From the NCBI RefSeq assembly GCF_017309955.1, contig NZ_CP021247.1, positions 2,257,001-2,321,000 on the forward strand: 64,000 nucleotides of DNA, given 5' to 3'. The stretch comes from Novosphingobium sp. KA1 (GTDB lineage Bacteria; Pseudomonadota; Alphaproteobacteria; Sphingomonadales; Sphingomonadaceae). The number at the start of each line of letters is the position of its first letter. Within the stretch, counting starts at the first letter, position 1. Positions 43,646 to 53,005 of the stretch are shown here, piece by piece. The notes under the pieces are model-generated. The model did no database searches, was not told the origin of the DNA, and worked only from the letters and a program-made list of their open reading frames with translations. The position numbers were made by a program, and so were the translations under genes.

Positions 43646-45369
43646 GCAGCCTCACCCGAAGCGGCGCGCCGGGCGGCCTCTTCCTCGACCAGTTCCTTCT
43701 TGGAAAGCTTGCCGACCAGCGTCTTGGGCAGGCTGTCGCGGAATTCGATGGAGCTGGGCATTTCGATCTTGTTCAGCCTTTCGCGCAGGAACGCCATGAG
43801 CGTGTCCTGATCCAGAACATCGCCCGGGTGCAGCGCCACGAAGGCCTTGGGGCTCTGCCCGCGATAGGCGTCGGGAACGCCGATCACGATCGCCTCGTGG
43901 ACCATCGGATGCTCGTAGAGCGCATCCTCGATGATCCGTGGATAGACGTTGTACCCCCCGCACAGGATCATGTCCTTGATCCGGTCGACCAGGAACAGAT
44001 AGCCGTCTTCGTCGAGATAGCCAATGTCGCCCGTGCGCAGGGCGCCGAAGATGAAGGTCTTGTCCGATTCCTCGGGGCGGTTCCAGTAGCCCGCCATGAC
44101 CTGCGGTCCGCGCGCGCAGACTTCGCCGCGCTCGCCCGGGCCGAGAATCCGGTGGGTATTGTCGGGATCGCGGATCTCCAGCACGGTGCCGGGGAAGGCG
44201 GGGCCGCAGGAGTTGTTCTTGACCAGACCCTCGAGCGGGTTGCAGGCGATGATCGGCGAGGCTTCGGACAGGCCGTAGCCTTCCACCACGCGCACGCCGG
44301 TGCGCTGCTCGAATTTCTGGCGCACTTCCAGCGGCAGCGGCGCGCCGCCCGAGATGCACACGCGCACATTGTCGAACTCGCCGTGGAGGTCCTGGTTGTT
44401 GAGCGCGGTGTAGAGCGTGGGCACGCCGAAGAACTGCGTGGGCCTGGTGCGCCGCGCGGTGGCGAGGAACGACTTCATCTCGAAGCGCGGCAGCAGGATC
44501 ATCTCGGCGGCGGTATCCACCGAGTAGTTGAGCACCGTGGTCAGCGCAAAGACGTGGAACAGCGGCAGGACGCCGAGCGTGCGCTCCTGGTGGTCGGGCA
44601 TGTGGCCGACATGGGCGCACATCTGCGCGGAATTGGCGGCAAGGTTGGCGTGGGTGAGCATCGCCCCCTTGGGCACGCCGGTGGTGCCGCCGGTGTACTG
44701 CAGCACCGCAAGGTCCTGCGGATCGCGCGCGACCGGGTCGGGATCGGCATTGCGGGCGATGAGGTCGGCATAACGCACGAAGCGCAGGTCGTGCGGCTCA
44801 TGCGCGATGTCCTTGCGCTTGAGCAGGCGATAGGCGCGGCCCTTGAGCTTGGGCAGGGCATCGGCGATCGGGCAGACCACCACGCGCTTGAGGCTGCCGC
44901 AGGCGGCGCCGACCAGCGGCTCGATCTTGGGCAGCGAGAGCGCCAGGTCGGAGGCGATGATGATCTCGGCGCCCGAATCCTTCACCAGATGCGCCATCTC
45001 GCGCTCGGTGTAGAGCGGGTTGAAGTTCACCACGATGCCGCCGATGCGCAGGATCGCGAAGTAGCAGATCACGTAATAGGGCGTGTTCGGCAGGCACAGG
45101 CCGACGCGCGTGCCCTTGACCACGCCGAGGTCCTGAAGGCCCCGCGCGGCGCGCCGCGCGAGGTCTCCGACTTCGGCATAGGACCACTTGCGGCCCATGA
45201 AGTCGATCGCCGGCCAGGCGCCGTGGACGTCCACGGCATGGTCCAGCAGATCGGTAAGCAAGCGCGGCGCGATCGGCGGCATTTCGTCCGGCGTGTAAGA
45301 GGGGAGTTGCGTTTCCAAGGTGCCTCCTGTCGCGGGAGTGTTGCTGTCGATCGTCGCCACGGATGTCAT
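43642..45369 (-). CDS. fadD: Long-chain fatty acid-CoA ligase
   Basis: A 575-residue adenylate-forming enzyme. ATP/AMP motifs: LQYTGGTTGVPKGAML (about 224-239), VEGYGLSEASP and GYLDEDGYLFLVDRIKDMI, with the C-terminal catalytic Lys in LPKTLVGKLSKKEL. It activates fatty acids to acyl-CoA. Its start shares one base with the fadL stop, and its stop overlaps the merR start by four, so import, activation, control and thioesterase are encoded as one unit. Medium-chain specificity cannot be excluded. Confidence 0.92.
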   Translation of the reverse strand: MTSVATIDSNTPATGGTLETQLPSYTPDEMPPIAPRLLTDLLDHAVDVHGAWPAIDFMGRKWSYAEVGDLARRAARGLQDLGVVKGTRVGLCLPNTPYYVICYFAILRIGGIVVNFNPLYTEREMAHLVKDSGAEIIIASDLALSLPKIEPLVGAACGSLKRVVVCPIADALPKLKGRAYRLLKRKDIAHEPHDLRFVRYADLIARNADPDPVARDPQDLAVLQYTGGTTGVPKGAMLTHANLAANSAQMCAHVGHMPDHQERTLGVLPLFHVFALTTVLNYSVDTAAEMILLPRFEMKSFLATARRTRPTQFFGVPTLYTALNNQDLHGEFDNVRVCISGGAPLPLEVRQKFEQRTGVRVVEGYGLSEASPIIACNPLEGLVKNNSCGPAFPGTVLEIRDPDNTHRILGPGERGEVCARGPQVMAGYWNRPEESDKTFIFGALRTGDIGYLDEDGYLFLVDRIKDMILCGGYNVYPRIIEDALYEHPMVHEAIVIGVPDAYRGQSPKAFVALHPGDVLDQDTLMAFLRERLNKIEMPSSIEFRDSLPKTLVGKLSKKELVEEEAARRAASGEAA

Positions 45370-46667
45370 CAGAAGCTCACCCGGGCACCAAGCGAGAAGA
45401 CCATGGCATAGGCGTCCTGCAGCGAGCCGTTGGTGAGGACCGGTGTCTGCGCGGCGGTGCCGACATAGGCGGCGGTCACGCGGTCGATCGGGGCATCCTT
45501 GAAGGTGATGTACGAGGCGGCCGCGTCGATCGCGATCTTGCTGCTGAGGTTATAGGTGGTGCCGGCCGAGAAGTTCCAGCGGTTGCTGTCGGGCACGCGG
45601 GCGTCACGGTTTCCATCCTGGGTCGGGGTCTCGCCGTACTGGATGCCGCCGCGCAGGGTCCACTTCGGGCTCAGGTCATAGTCGAGGCCGAAGGCGTAGG
45701 AGAAGCCGTCCTTGTAGTTCTCGGGGATCGAGCTGTTGAGCGGCGAACCGAGGTCGATGGTGTCGAACTTGCTCCAGCCATAGGCCACGACCTGGGCGTT
45801 GAGGGTCAGCTGCTTGGTGGCCTTGACGCGGGCCGACATGATCGCCTGCCAGGGCGTGCTGAACTCGGCCGTGGTGTCGAGCGACATGTTGTTGCCGGCC
45901 AGCGGGCCGAGCAGGCCGTCGATGGTCAGCGAACCTTTCAGCTTGTGCTTGACCGCCGACTTGTAGGCGACGCCGATCGAGGCCGGGCCGTTGTGGTACT
46001 GGGCGCCGACCGACCAGCCGAGATCCCAGCCGCTGCCCTTGAGCTGCTGATGGCCGTCGGCCAGCAGCGGCGAGAGGTTGGGCAGGTAGTTGCCGAGGGT
46101 GGCGCTGACATGCTCGACGTTGAGCGCGGCGCCGAGGTAGAGGCCCTCGACCGGCTGGAAGGCGACGCTCGGCTGGATGTCGATGGTGCGCAGCTTGGTC
46201 TTGTCGGCCGAATAGCGGGCCCAGCTGTCGGAATCGTAGTTGGTGGTGAACGAGTAGGGCGAGGTGACGGTGAGGCCGAAGGCGACCTTGCCGAAGCCGT
46301 AGGCCACCGCGCCCGAGGGCAGCACGCCGTTGTCGATCGGGTTCTTGGACACGGCATTGCCGCCGACCGAGGCCGGGGTCTGGCCCGGGCGCACGATCAG
46401 GGTGCCGTCATCGACGACCTTGCCGCGCGGCAGGATGGCGCTGGCGTGGATCGCGGCCTGGCCGCCGTCGAGGCCGCCGATCGCGGCGGGGTTCCACCAC
46501 AGCGAATCCACGCCGGTATCGGCCGCTTCGCCCGAGAAGGCGCGGCCCTGGGCACGCACCGACTGTTCCTGAAGGTAGAAGGCCTGGGCATGCGCGGCGC
46601 CGGCCATGCCGAGCGCCAGTACCGATGCCGTGCCTGCGAGCACGATGCGGCCCGTGAACTTGTGCAT
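45369..46667 (-). CDS. fadL: FadL/OmpP1/TodX outer-membrane transporter
   Basis: A 432-residue outer-membrane protein. Signal peptide MHKFTGRIVLAGTASVLALG ending at AHA-Q; the mature start AFYLQEQSVRAQGRAFSGEAA contains the plug-like N-terminus typical of FadL, followed by SLWWNPAAIGG. The barrel ends in FSLGARVSF with the terminal Phe. It imports long-chain fatty acids or hydrophobic compounds. ATG 46667 has GGGAGA upstream; the frame extends 51 bases further but without a better start. First gene of the minus-strand operon with fadD. Confidence 0.92.
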   Translation of the reverse strand: MHKFTGRIVLAGTASVLALGMAGAAHAQAFYLQEQSVRAQGRAFSGEAADTGVDSLWWNPAAIGGLDGGQAAIHASAILPRGKVVDDGTLIVRPGQTPASVGGNAVSKNPIDNGVLPSGAVAYGFGKVAFGLTVTSPYSFTTNYDSDSWARYSADKTKLRTIDIQPSVAFQPVEGLYLGAALNVEHVSATLGNYLPNLSPLLADGHQQLKGSGWDLGWSVGAQYHNGPASIGVAYKSAVKHKLKGSLTIDGLLGPLAGNNMSLDTTAEFSTPWQAIMSARVKATKQLTLNAQVVAYGWSKFDTIDLGSPLNSSIPENYKDGFSYAFGLDYDLSPKWTLRGGIQYGETPTQDGNRDARVPDSNRWNFSAGTTYNLSSKIAIDAAASYITFKDAPIDRVTAAYVGTAAQTPVLTNGSLQDAYAMVFSLGARVSF

Positions 46668-46782
46668 TATCGTCTCCCTAAATCTTTGTTCCCTGAAGCT
46701 TTTTAGAATTCCTGTCACGCGTCAGGGGCGCGTGACGGTACAGTTTTTCATCGTGGTTCCGCGGTCCCGGCGATCGCCGCGA

Positions 46783-47217
46783 TCAGGGAATGCGTGTCCA
46801 GGTCTGGGTCTTGCACAGAGGCCAGACGATGCAGCCCTTCAGCTTGAGGGTGTTGGCGTCCACCGGCGTGATCGTCGCCTTGTAGGTGCCGCCGTCCTCG
46901 GGATTGTAGATCTGGCCGTTGACCCACTCGTTGCCCTGGCGCTTGAAGCCGCCGACCATCTGCAGGCCCTTGACCTTGCGGGTGCGCTGGCTGGCGTCCT
47001 TGTTGTTCACGTCGCGCAGGTCCGGATTGGCCTTGATGCCGTCCGATTCGACGATGCGGCCACAGACCGATTCGCCGCAGCGCGCAAGCTCGATGACGCC
47101 GTGCTTCGAAGGCGTGCGCCACTTGCCGACGACCTGGTCGGGATTGGCGGCAAACGCCGGATTCATGAGCACGACAGCGGCAACCAGCGCCGTCCCCACG
47201 GGTTTCCAAAGTCTCAT
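46783..47217 (-). CDS. Exported DUF2147 protein
   Basis: About 144 residues. Start uncertain: ATG 47217 gives MRLWKPVGTALVAAVVLMNPAFA, a clean signal peptide; ATGs at 47232 and 47235 are also in frame. The mature DUF2147 domain shows VVGKWRTPSKHGVIEL, ARCGESVCGRIVE, GLQMVGGFK, QIYNPEDGGTYKA and LKGCIVWPLCKTQTWTR, with four cysteines probably paired in the periplasm. The family is beta-barrel-like and without a proven function. It is divergent from fadA across 188 bp and lies 115 bp upstream of the fadL start on the same strand, so it may be transcribed with the fatty acid operon. Confidence 0.85.
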   Translation of the reverse strand: MRLWKPVGTALVAAVVLMNPAFAANPDQVVGKWRTPSKHGVIELARCGESVCGRIVESDGIKANPDLRDVNNKDASQRTRKVKGLQMVGGFKRQGNEWVNGQIYNPEDGGTYKATITPVDANTLKLKGCIVWPLCKTQTWTRIP

Positions 47218-47405
47218 GAGCGACCTTTCCATCATCTCTCCAATTCGTACCTTCTGTACCCCGAGGGCAGCGCCCTTAGGGTGAGGTGTCCCGAAGTCGT
47301 AACCGAAAATTTGCTTGACGTATAGGGAAAGAATTGCACCCTTAGGGAAGAACGGTGACGCCCCCCGATGGGTGGTGGGGCGTAAGGCTCCGACGGAGAG
47401 AATGC

Positions 47406-48542
47406 ATGAAGAGTGTCGTGATCGCGGGTTATGCCCGCTCGCCCTTCCATCTGGCGAACAAGGGCGCCCTGGCCCGCGTCCGTCCCGACGATCTGGCCGC
47501 GCAAGTGATTCGCGGACTCATCACCAGGACCGGCGTGGAACCGTCGGACATCGAGGACGTCGTCGTCGGCTGCGCCTTCCCCGAAGGCGAGCAGGGCTTC
47601 AACATCGCCCGCCTCGTCGGCCTGCTGGCGGACCTGCCGATCTCGGTCGGCGGCATGACCGTGAACCGTTTCTGCGGCTCCTCGATGAGCTCGATCCACT
47701 ATGCCATGGGCCAGATCGCCATCGGGGCGGGTGAAGTCTTCGTCTGCGCGGGTGTCGAATCGATGAGCCGGGTGCCGATGATGGGCTTCAACCCGCTGCC
47801 CAACCCGGCGCTGGCCGCGAAGAGCGCCGCCTACATGTCGATGGGCGAGACCGCCGAGAACGTCGCCGCCAAGTACCAGATCTCGCGCGCCGACCAGGAA
47901 GCGCTGGCCGTCTCCAGCCAGCAGAAGGCCGCCGCCGCACGTGATGCGGGCAAGCTGGCCGACGAGATCGTGCCGATCGAGACCAGGGGCGGGATCGTCA
48001 GCGAAGACGGCACCATCCGCGGCGAAACCACCGCCGAGGGCCTTGCCGGCCTCAAGCCCGCGTTCGATGCCGCAGGGTCGGTGACCGCCGGTACCTCCTC
48101 GCCGCTGACCGATGGCGCCAGCGCCGTGCTGGTCACCACCGAGGACTATGCCCGCGCCCACGGTCTGCCGATCCTCGCCCGCATCAAGTCGGTGGCGATC
48201 TCGGGCTGCGCGCCGGAAACTATGGGCCTTGGCCCGATCCTTTCCAGCCAGAAGGCGCTCGAGCGTGCGGGCATCGCTGCCGGCGATCTCGACGTGGTGG
48301 AACTGAACGAAGCCTTCGCCAGCCAAGCGCTGGCCTGCATCAAGGACCTCGGCCTCGACGTGGCCAAGGTGAACATCGACGGCGGCGCCATCGCCATCGG
48401 CCATCCGCTCGGCGCCACCGGCGCGCGCATCGTCGGCAAGGCGGCCTCGCTGCTGAAGCGCGAAGGCGGCAAGTATGCGCTCGCCAGCCAGTGCATCGGC
48501 GGCGGTCAGGGCATTGCCACGATCCTGGAGTCGGTGGAATGA
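47406..48542 (+). CDS. fadA: Acetyl-CoA C-acyltransferase (3-ketoacyl-CoA thiolase)
   Basis: A 378-residue thiolase. The nucleophile is Cys90 in VNRFCGSSMSS; the second half has VVELNEAFASQA, GGAIAIGHPLGATGARI and CIGGGQG, with the catalytic His and Cys. ATG 47406 has GGAGAG five bases upstream; the frame extends to 47355 without a better start. It cleaves 3-ketoacyl-CoA to acetyl-CoA in beta-oxidation. The stop overlaps the fadB ATG by four bases, as expected for a FadAB complex. Confidence 0.94.
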   Translation: MKSVVIAGYARSPFHLANKGALARVRPDDLAAQVIRGLITRTGVEPSDIEDVVVGCAFPEGEQGFNIARLVGLLADLPISVGGMTVNRFCGSSMSSIHYAMGQIAIGAGEVFVCAGVESMSRVPMMGFNPLPNPALAAKSAAYMSMGETAENVAAKYQISRADQEALAVSSQQKAAAARDAGKLADEIVPIETRGGIVSEDGTIRGETTAEGLAGLKPAFDAAGSVTAGTSSPLTDGASAVLVTTEDYARAHGLPILARIKSVAISGCAPETMGLGPILSSQKALERAGIAAGDLDVVELNEAFASQALACIKDLGLDVAKVNIDGGAIAIGHPLGATGARIVGKAASLLKREGGKYALASQCIGGGQGIATILESVE

Positions 48543-50869
48543 GCGACAATACGATCAAGAAAGTTTGCGTGATCGGCGCCGGCACCATGGGTGCCGGGAT
48601 TGCCGCTCAGGTCGCCAATGCCGGCGTGCCGGTGCTGCTGCTCGACATCGTTCCCAAGGATGCCACCAATCGTAACGTGGTGGCCGAAGGCGCGGTGGCG
48701 AAGATGCTCAAGACCGAGCCGGCGCCGTTCATGAGCAAGTCGGCCGCCAGGCTGGTCGAGACCGGCAACATCGAAGACCACCTGGACAAGATCGCCGAGT
48801 GCGACTGGGTGATCGAGGCGGTGATCGAGCGTCTCGACATCAAGCAGGGCCTCTACGCCAGGCTCGAAGCGGTGAAGCGCGAGGGCACCGCGGTTTCGTC
48901 GAACACCTCGACGATCCCGCTCGCCAATCTGGTCGAAGGGCGTTCGGACGCGTTCAAGCGCGACTTCCTGATTACCCACTTCTTCAATCCGCCGCGCTAC
49001 ATGCGCCTGATGGAGATCGTCACCGGCGCCGATACCGACGCGGCCGTTGCCGCCAAGGTCGAACGGTTCGCCGACGTCTCGCTGGGCAAGACCGTGGTCA
49101 AGGCCAAGGATACCCCGGGCTTCATCGCCAACCGTATCGGCACTTACTGGATCCAGCTTGGCCTCAATGCCGCGTTCGACATGGGGATCACCGTCGAACT
49201 GGCCGACGCCGTTGCCGGAAGGCCGATGGGCGTGCCCAAGACCGGTATCTTCGGTCTTGTCGACCTCGTCGGCATCGACCTGATGCCGCATCTGCAGGCC
49301 AGCCTCACCTCGACGCTGCCTGCTGGTGACCTCTATCACGGTATCGCCCGCGACATCCCGCTGATCAACAAGATGATCGGCGAAGGCTATACCGGCCGCA
49401 AGGGCAAGGGCGGTTTCTACCGTCTCAACAAGGAGGCCGGTCGCCGTAAGGAAACCATCGACCTCCAGACCGGCGAATACCGTCCGACGATCACTGCACA
49501 GGGCCCGCGCGGCGCTGCTGCCAAGGGCGACCTCAAGGCGCTGGTCGAAAGCAAGGGCGACATCGGCGCCTATGCATGGGCCGTGCTCGGCGACACGCTG
49601 GCCTATGCCGCCAGCCTTGTGCCCTCGGCCGCCGATGACGTGGTGGCCGTCGATGACGCGATGAAGCTCGGCTACAACTGGAAGGCCGGCCCGTTCGAGA
49701 TGATCGACACGCTCGGCGCCAGGTACCTTGCCGAACGCCTCGCCGCCGAAGGCAAGGCCGTGCCGGAGATCCTGACCGTGGCGGGCGACCGCACGTTCTA
49801 CCGGATCGAGAACGGCAAGCGCCAGTTCCTCGGCCTCGACGGCGAATACCGCGACGTGGTCCGCCCCGAAGGCGTGATGCGCCTTGCCGACGTGAAGCTG
49901 TCGTCGAAGCCCATCCTCAGGAACGCCTCGGCGGCGCTCTGGGACATTGGCGACGGCGTTGTCTGCCTTGAATTCACCGGCAAGATGAACGCGCTCGACG
50001 GCGAAGTCATGAAGCTGATCGGGCAGGCCATCCCGCTGGTGGCGGCGCAGTACAAGGCGCTGGTCGTCTACAACGATGCCGATACCTTCTCGGCCGGTGC
50101 CAACCTCGGCCTCGCGCTCTTCGCGGTGAACATCGCGGCGTGGAGCGAGATCGAGAAGCTCGTTGCAGGTGGCCAGCTCGCCTACAAGGGCCTCAAGTAC
50201 GCCCCGTTCCCCGTCGTCGGCGCGCCTGCCGGCATGGCGCTGGGCGGCGGCTGCGAGATCCTGCTCCACTGCGACGCGATCCAGGCCCATGCCGAACTCT
50301 ACTGCGGCCTTGTGGAATGCGGCGTCGGCCTCGTTCCGGGCTGGGGCGGCAATGGCGAGATGATCGAGCGCTGGCGGGGGGCTCCGGGCATGCCCAAGGG
50401 CCCGATGCCCGCCGTGGCCAAGGTGTTCGAGATGGTCTCGACCGCACAGGTCTCCAAGTCTGCCCAGCAGGCGCGCGAGATGATGATCCTGCGCAGCGGG
50501 GACGGCATCTCGATGAACCGCGATCGCCTGCTCTACGACGCCAAGCAGAAGGCGCTGTCGCTGGTGGAAGGCTATACCCCGCCCGAAGCGCCCGAGTTCA
50601 AGCTGCCCGGCGCCGGTGGCCGCACGGCGCTTGGCCTTGCGGTGGAAGGCTTCCACAAGCGCGGCATGGCGACCGACTATGACGTGGTCGTTTCCGGCGT
50701 GCTGGCCGATGTGCTGACCGGCGGCGGCGAGTTCGACCTCGTCGACACGGTGAGCGAGGGCGAACTGCTCAAGCTGGAACGCGATGCCTTCATGGGCCGC
50801 CTGCGTGACGCCCGCTCGGTCGCCCGCGTCGAGCACATGCTCGAAACCGGCAAGCCGCTGCGGAACTGA
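48539..50869 (+). CDS. fadB: 3-hydroxyacyl-CoA dehydrogenase/enoyl-CoA hydratase
   Basis: A 776-residue bifunctional enzyme. The NAD-binding HCDH domain is N-terminal (VCVIGAGTMGAGIAAQVANAG, 8-28; the catalytic HFFNPPRYMRLMEIV region at 145-160), and the crotonase domain is C-terminal (AGANLGLALFA; MALGGGCEILLHCDAI near 575; ECGVGLVPGWGG). This order is the reverse of E. coli FadB, and is normal for this alphaproteobacterial type. The ATG overlaps fadA by four bases. The gene is followed by a REP-like palindrome and then an acyl-CoA dehydrogenase, giving a near complete beta-oxidation set. Confidence 0.94.
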   Translation: MSDNTIKKVCVIGAGTMGAGIAAQVANAGVPVLLLDIVPKDATNRNVVAEGAVAKMLKTEPAPFMSKSAARLVETGNIEDHLDKIAECDWVIEAVIERLDIKQGLYARLEAVKREGTAVSSNTSTIPLANLVEGRSDAFKRDFLITHFFNPPRYMRLMEIVTGADTDAAVAAKVERFADVSLGKTVVKAKDTPGFIANRIGTYWIQLGLNAAFDMGITVELADAVAGRPMGVPKTGIFGLVDLVGIDLMPHLQASLTSTLPAGDLYHGIARDIPLINKMIGEGYTGRKGKGGFYRLNKEAGRRKETIDLQTGEYRPTITAQGPRGAAAKGDLKALVESKGDIGAYAWAVLGDTLAYAASLVPSAADDVVAVDDAMKLGYNWKAGPFEMIDTLGARYLAERLAAEGKAVPEILTVAGDRTFYRIENGKRQFLGLDGEYRDVVRPEGVMRLADVKLSSKPILRNASAALWDIGDGVVCLEFTGKMNALDGEVMKLIGQAIPLVAAQYKALVVYNDADTFSAGANLGLALFAVNIAAWSEIEKLVAGGQLAYKGLKYAPFPVVGAPAGMALGGGCEILLHCDAIQAHAELYCGLVECGVGLVPGWGGNGEMIERWRGAPGMPKGPMPAVAKVFEMVSTAQVSKSAQQAREMMILRSGDGISMNRDRLLYDAKQKALSLVEGYTPPEAPEFKLPGAGGRTALGLAVEGFHKRGMATDYDVVVSGVLADVLTGGGEFDLVDTVSEGELLKLERDAFMGRLRDARSVARVEHMLETGKPLRN

Positions 50870-50908
50870 TTGAACTGAGAAAGGATCGCAACGTCGCCTA
50901 AGCCTATT

Positions 50909-50998
50909 CGTCGTCCCCGCGCAGGCGGGGACCCCGCTCTTTCTTCCGGCGGCGTGCCTGCCGCAAGAAGCGGGATCCCCGCCTTCGCGGGGATGACG
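50909..50998. repeat. REP-like inverted repeat, copy 1
   Basis: Left arm starting CGTCGTCCCCGCGCAGG and right arm ending CCTTCGCGGGGATGACG, 27 of 30 positions complementary across a 30-base centre. It lies in the 169-bp gap between fadB and the acyl-CoA dehydrogenase gene and resembles 53931-54014. Confidence 0.85.
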
Positions 50999-51038
50999 GG
51001 TGAAATGGATCGACGTTGCGACCCGCGAGGAGAGTGAC

Positions 51039-52829
51039 ATGCAAGTCTACGAAGCGCCCTTGCGCGACATGAAGTTCGTGCTCCACGAACTGCATAATGA
51101 CGACGGCTTCGGCAATCTCGAAGCCCTCGCCGAATTCACGCCTGATCTGGTGGACGCGGTGCTGGAAGAGGCGGCCAAGGTGGCGCAGGAAGTCCTGCTG
51201 CCGCTCAACCGCAGCGGCGACATCGAGGGCTGCACCCTCGAAAACGGCGTCGTGCGCACCCCCAAGGGTTTCAAGGAAGCTTACGACATGTTCCGCGAAG
51301 GCGGCTGGTGCGCGCTGGCGTCCGACCCCGAGTGGGGCGGTCAGGGCCTGCCCGAAGCGCTGAACAAGCTGACCGAGGAGATGATCTGCTCGGCTAACCT
51401 GTCGTTCAGCCTCTATCCCGGCCTCACCCACGGCGCGACCACCGCGATCGAGGGTTACGCCAGCGACGCACTGAAGCAGGCCTACCTGCCCAAGATGGTC
51501 GAAGGCATCTGGTCGGGCACGATGTGCCTTACCGAACCGCACTGCGGCACCGATCTCGGCATGCTGCGCACCAAGGCGGTTCCTCAGGGTGATGACAGCT
51601 ACAAGATCTCCGGCGCGAAGATCTTCATCTCGGCGGGCGAGCACGACCTGACCGAGAACATCATCCACCTCGTGCTCGCACGGCTTCCCGATGCGCCGGA
51701 AGGCGTGAAGGGGATCAGCCTGTTCCTGGTGCCCAAGTTCCTGCCCAGGGAAGACGGCACGCCCGGCCCGTCCAACGGTGTTTCGGTCGCCGCGATCGAG
51801 CACAAGATGGGCCTCAAGGCCTCGGCCACCTGCCAGCTCAACTTCGACGAGTCGATCGGCTGGCTGGTCGGCAAGCCCGGCAAGGGCATGGAAGCCATGT
51901 TCAGGATGATGAACACCGAACGCGTTTCGGTGGGCATCCAGGGGCTTGGCGTGGGTGAAGCCGCCTATCAGTCGGCCGTGTGGTACGCCAGGGAGCGCGT
52001 GCAGGGCCGCTCGCTCTCGGGCGTGAAGAACCCCAAGGGCCCGGCCGATCCGATCATCGTCCACCCTGACGTGCGCCGCATGCTGATGACCGCGCGCGCC
52101 TACAACGAAGGCAGCCGCGCCGTCGGCGCCTGGGTCAGCCGCGCGCTCGATGCCGAAAAGCATGCGACCGACCCGGCGGTGAAGGCCCGCGCGGAAGACT
52201 TCATCGCGCTGATGACGCCGGTGGTGAAGGCGCTCTTCACCGACTGCGGTTATGAAAGCGCGAACCTTGCCGTGCAGGTCTACGGCGGCCACGGCTACAT
52301 CGCCGAAAGCGGTGTGGAACAGTTCGTGCGCGATGCCCGTATCGCCATGATCTACGAAGGCACCAACGGCATTCAGGCGCTCGACCTCGTCGGCCGCAAG
52401 ATGCCCGCGCATGCCGGTCGTTATCTCCGCTCGTTCTTCCACCCGGTGTCGGACTTCATCGAGGTCAACAAGGCGGACGAGACGTTCGGCAAGATGATCG
52501 AGGGGCTGGAAAAGGCCTTCGGCGCGCTGCAGCTCTCGACCGGCACGATTGCCCAGAAGGGCATGAAGGACCCCGAGGAAGCCGGCGCTGCCGCCACCGA
52601 CTACCTGCGCCTGCTGGGCCTTGTCGCGATGGGCTACACTTTTGCCAAGGCGGCCCTGATCGCCAAGGCCAGGCTGGACGAAGGCACCGGGGAAGCGGCG
52701 TTCTACACCGCCAAGATCGCCACCGCGCGGTTCTTCTTCGACCGTCTGCTGCCGCAGGCGACCGCCGCGTTCCTCGCCATCAAGTCGGGCAAGGCCTCGA
52801 TGATGGCGCTGGACGCCGACATGTTCTGA
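51039..52829 (+). CDS. Long acyl-CoA dehydrogenase with C-terminal extension (FadE-like)
   Basis: A 596-residue acyl-CoA dehydrogenase starting MQVYEAPLRDMKFVLHELHN, a characteristic N-terminal extension of this subgroup. FAD/substrate motifs: MCLTEPHCGTDLGMLRTKA, KIFISAGEHDLTENI and LQVYGGHGYIAESGVEQFVRD, with RIAMIYEGTNGIQALDLVGRK. The C-terminal 130 residues form the extra helical domain found in the 600-residue members, which act on medium- to long-chain acyl-CoAs. ATG 51039 has GAGGAGA upstream. It probably supplies the first step for FadAB encoded just before it. A perfect terminator follows. Confidence 0.92.
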   Translation: MQVYEAPLRDMKFVLHELHNDDGFGNLEALAEFTPDLVDAVLEEAAKVAQEVLLPLNRSGDIEGCTLENGVVRTPKGFKEAYDMFREGGWCALASDPEWGGQGLPEALNKLTEEMICSANLSFSLYPGLTHGATTAIEGYASDALKQAYLPKMVEGIWSGTMCLTEPHCGTDLGMLRTKAVPQGDDSYKISGAKIFISAGEHDLTENIIHLVLARLPDAPEGVKGISLFLVPKFLPREDGTPGPSNGVSVAAIEHKMGLKASATCQLNFDESIGWLVGKPGKGMEAMFRMMNTERVSVGIQGLGVGEAAYQSAVWYARERVQGRSLSGVKNPKGPADPIIVHPDVRRMLMTARAYNEGSRAVGAWVSRALDAEKHATDPAVKARAEDFIALMTPVVKALFTDCGYESANLAVQVYGGHGYIAESGVEQFVRDARIAMIYEGTNGIQALDLVGRKMPAHAGRYLRSFFHPVSDFIEVNKADETFGKMIEGLEKAFGALQLSTGTIAQKGMKDPEEAGAAATDYLRLLGLVAMGYTFAKAALIAKARLDEGTGEAAFYTAKIATARFFFDRLLPQATAAFLAIKSGKASMMALDADMF

Positions 52830-52873
52830 TCGAAAGCGCGCAGCGCTTATTCGATCTATGTGCTCCCAGCGGA

Positions 52874-52906
52874 GGGGCGGGACGCTTCGGTGTCCCGCCC
52901 CTTTCC
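52874..52906 (+). terminator. Intrinsic terminator after the acyl-CoA dehydrogenase
   Basis: GGGGCGGGAC (52874-52883) pairs perfectly with GTCCCGCCCC (52892-52901), loop GCTTCGGT, followed by TTTCC. Confidence 0.8.
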
Positions 52907-53005
52907 TTGTTCGGGGCCCGGATTCCCTGGCCGTCCCGTGCCGTGTGGCCCTCTTGCCGTCCGGTTGGGGGCGCCGCCAGCCTCGGCCGCCAGCTTGCCA
53001 TCGCC

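Noticed and set aside
47315..47343. TTGACG before fadA as a promoter
   Set aside because: No acceptable -10 element at 16-18 bases; the hexamer alone is not enough.
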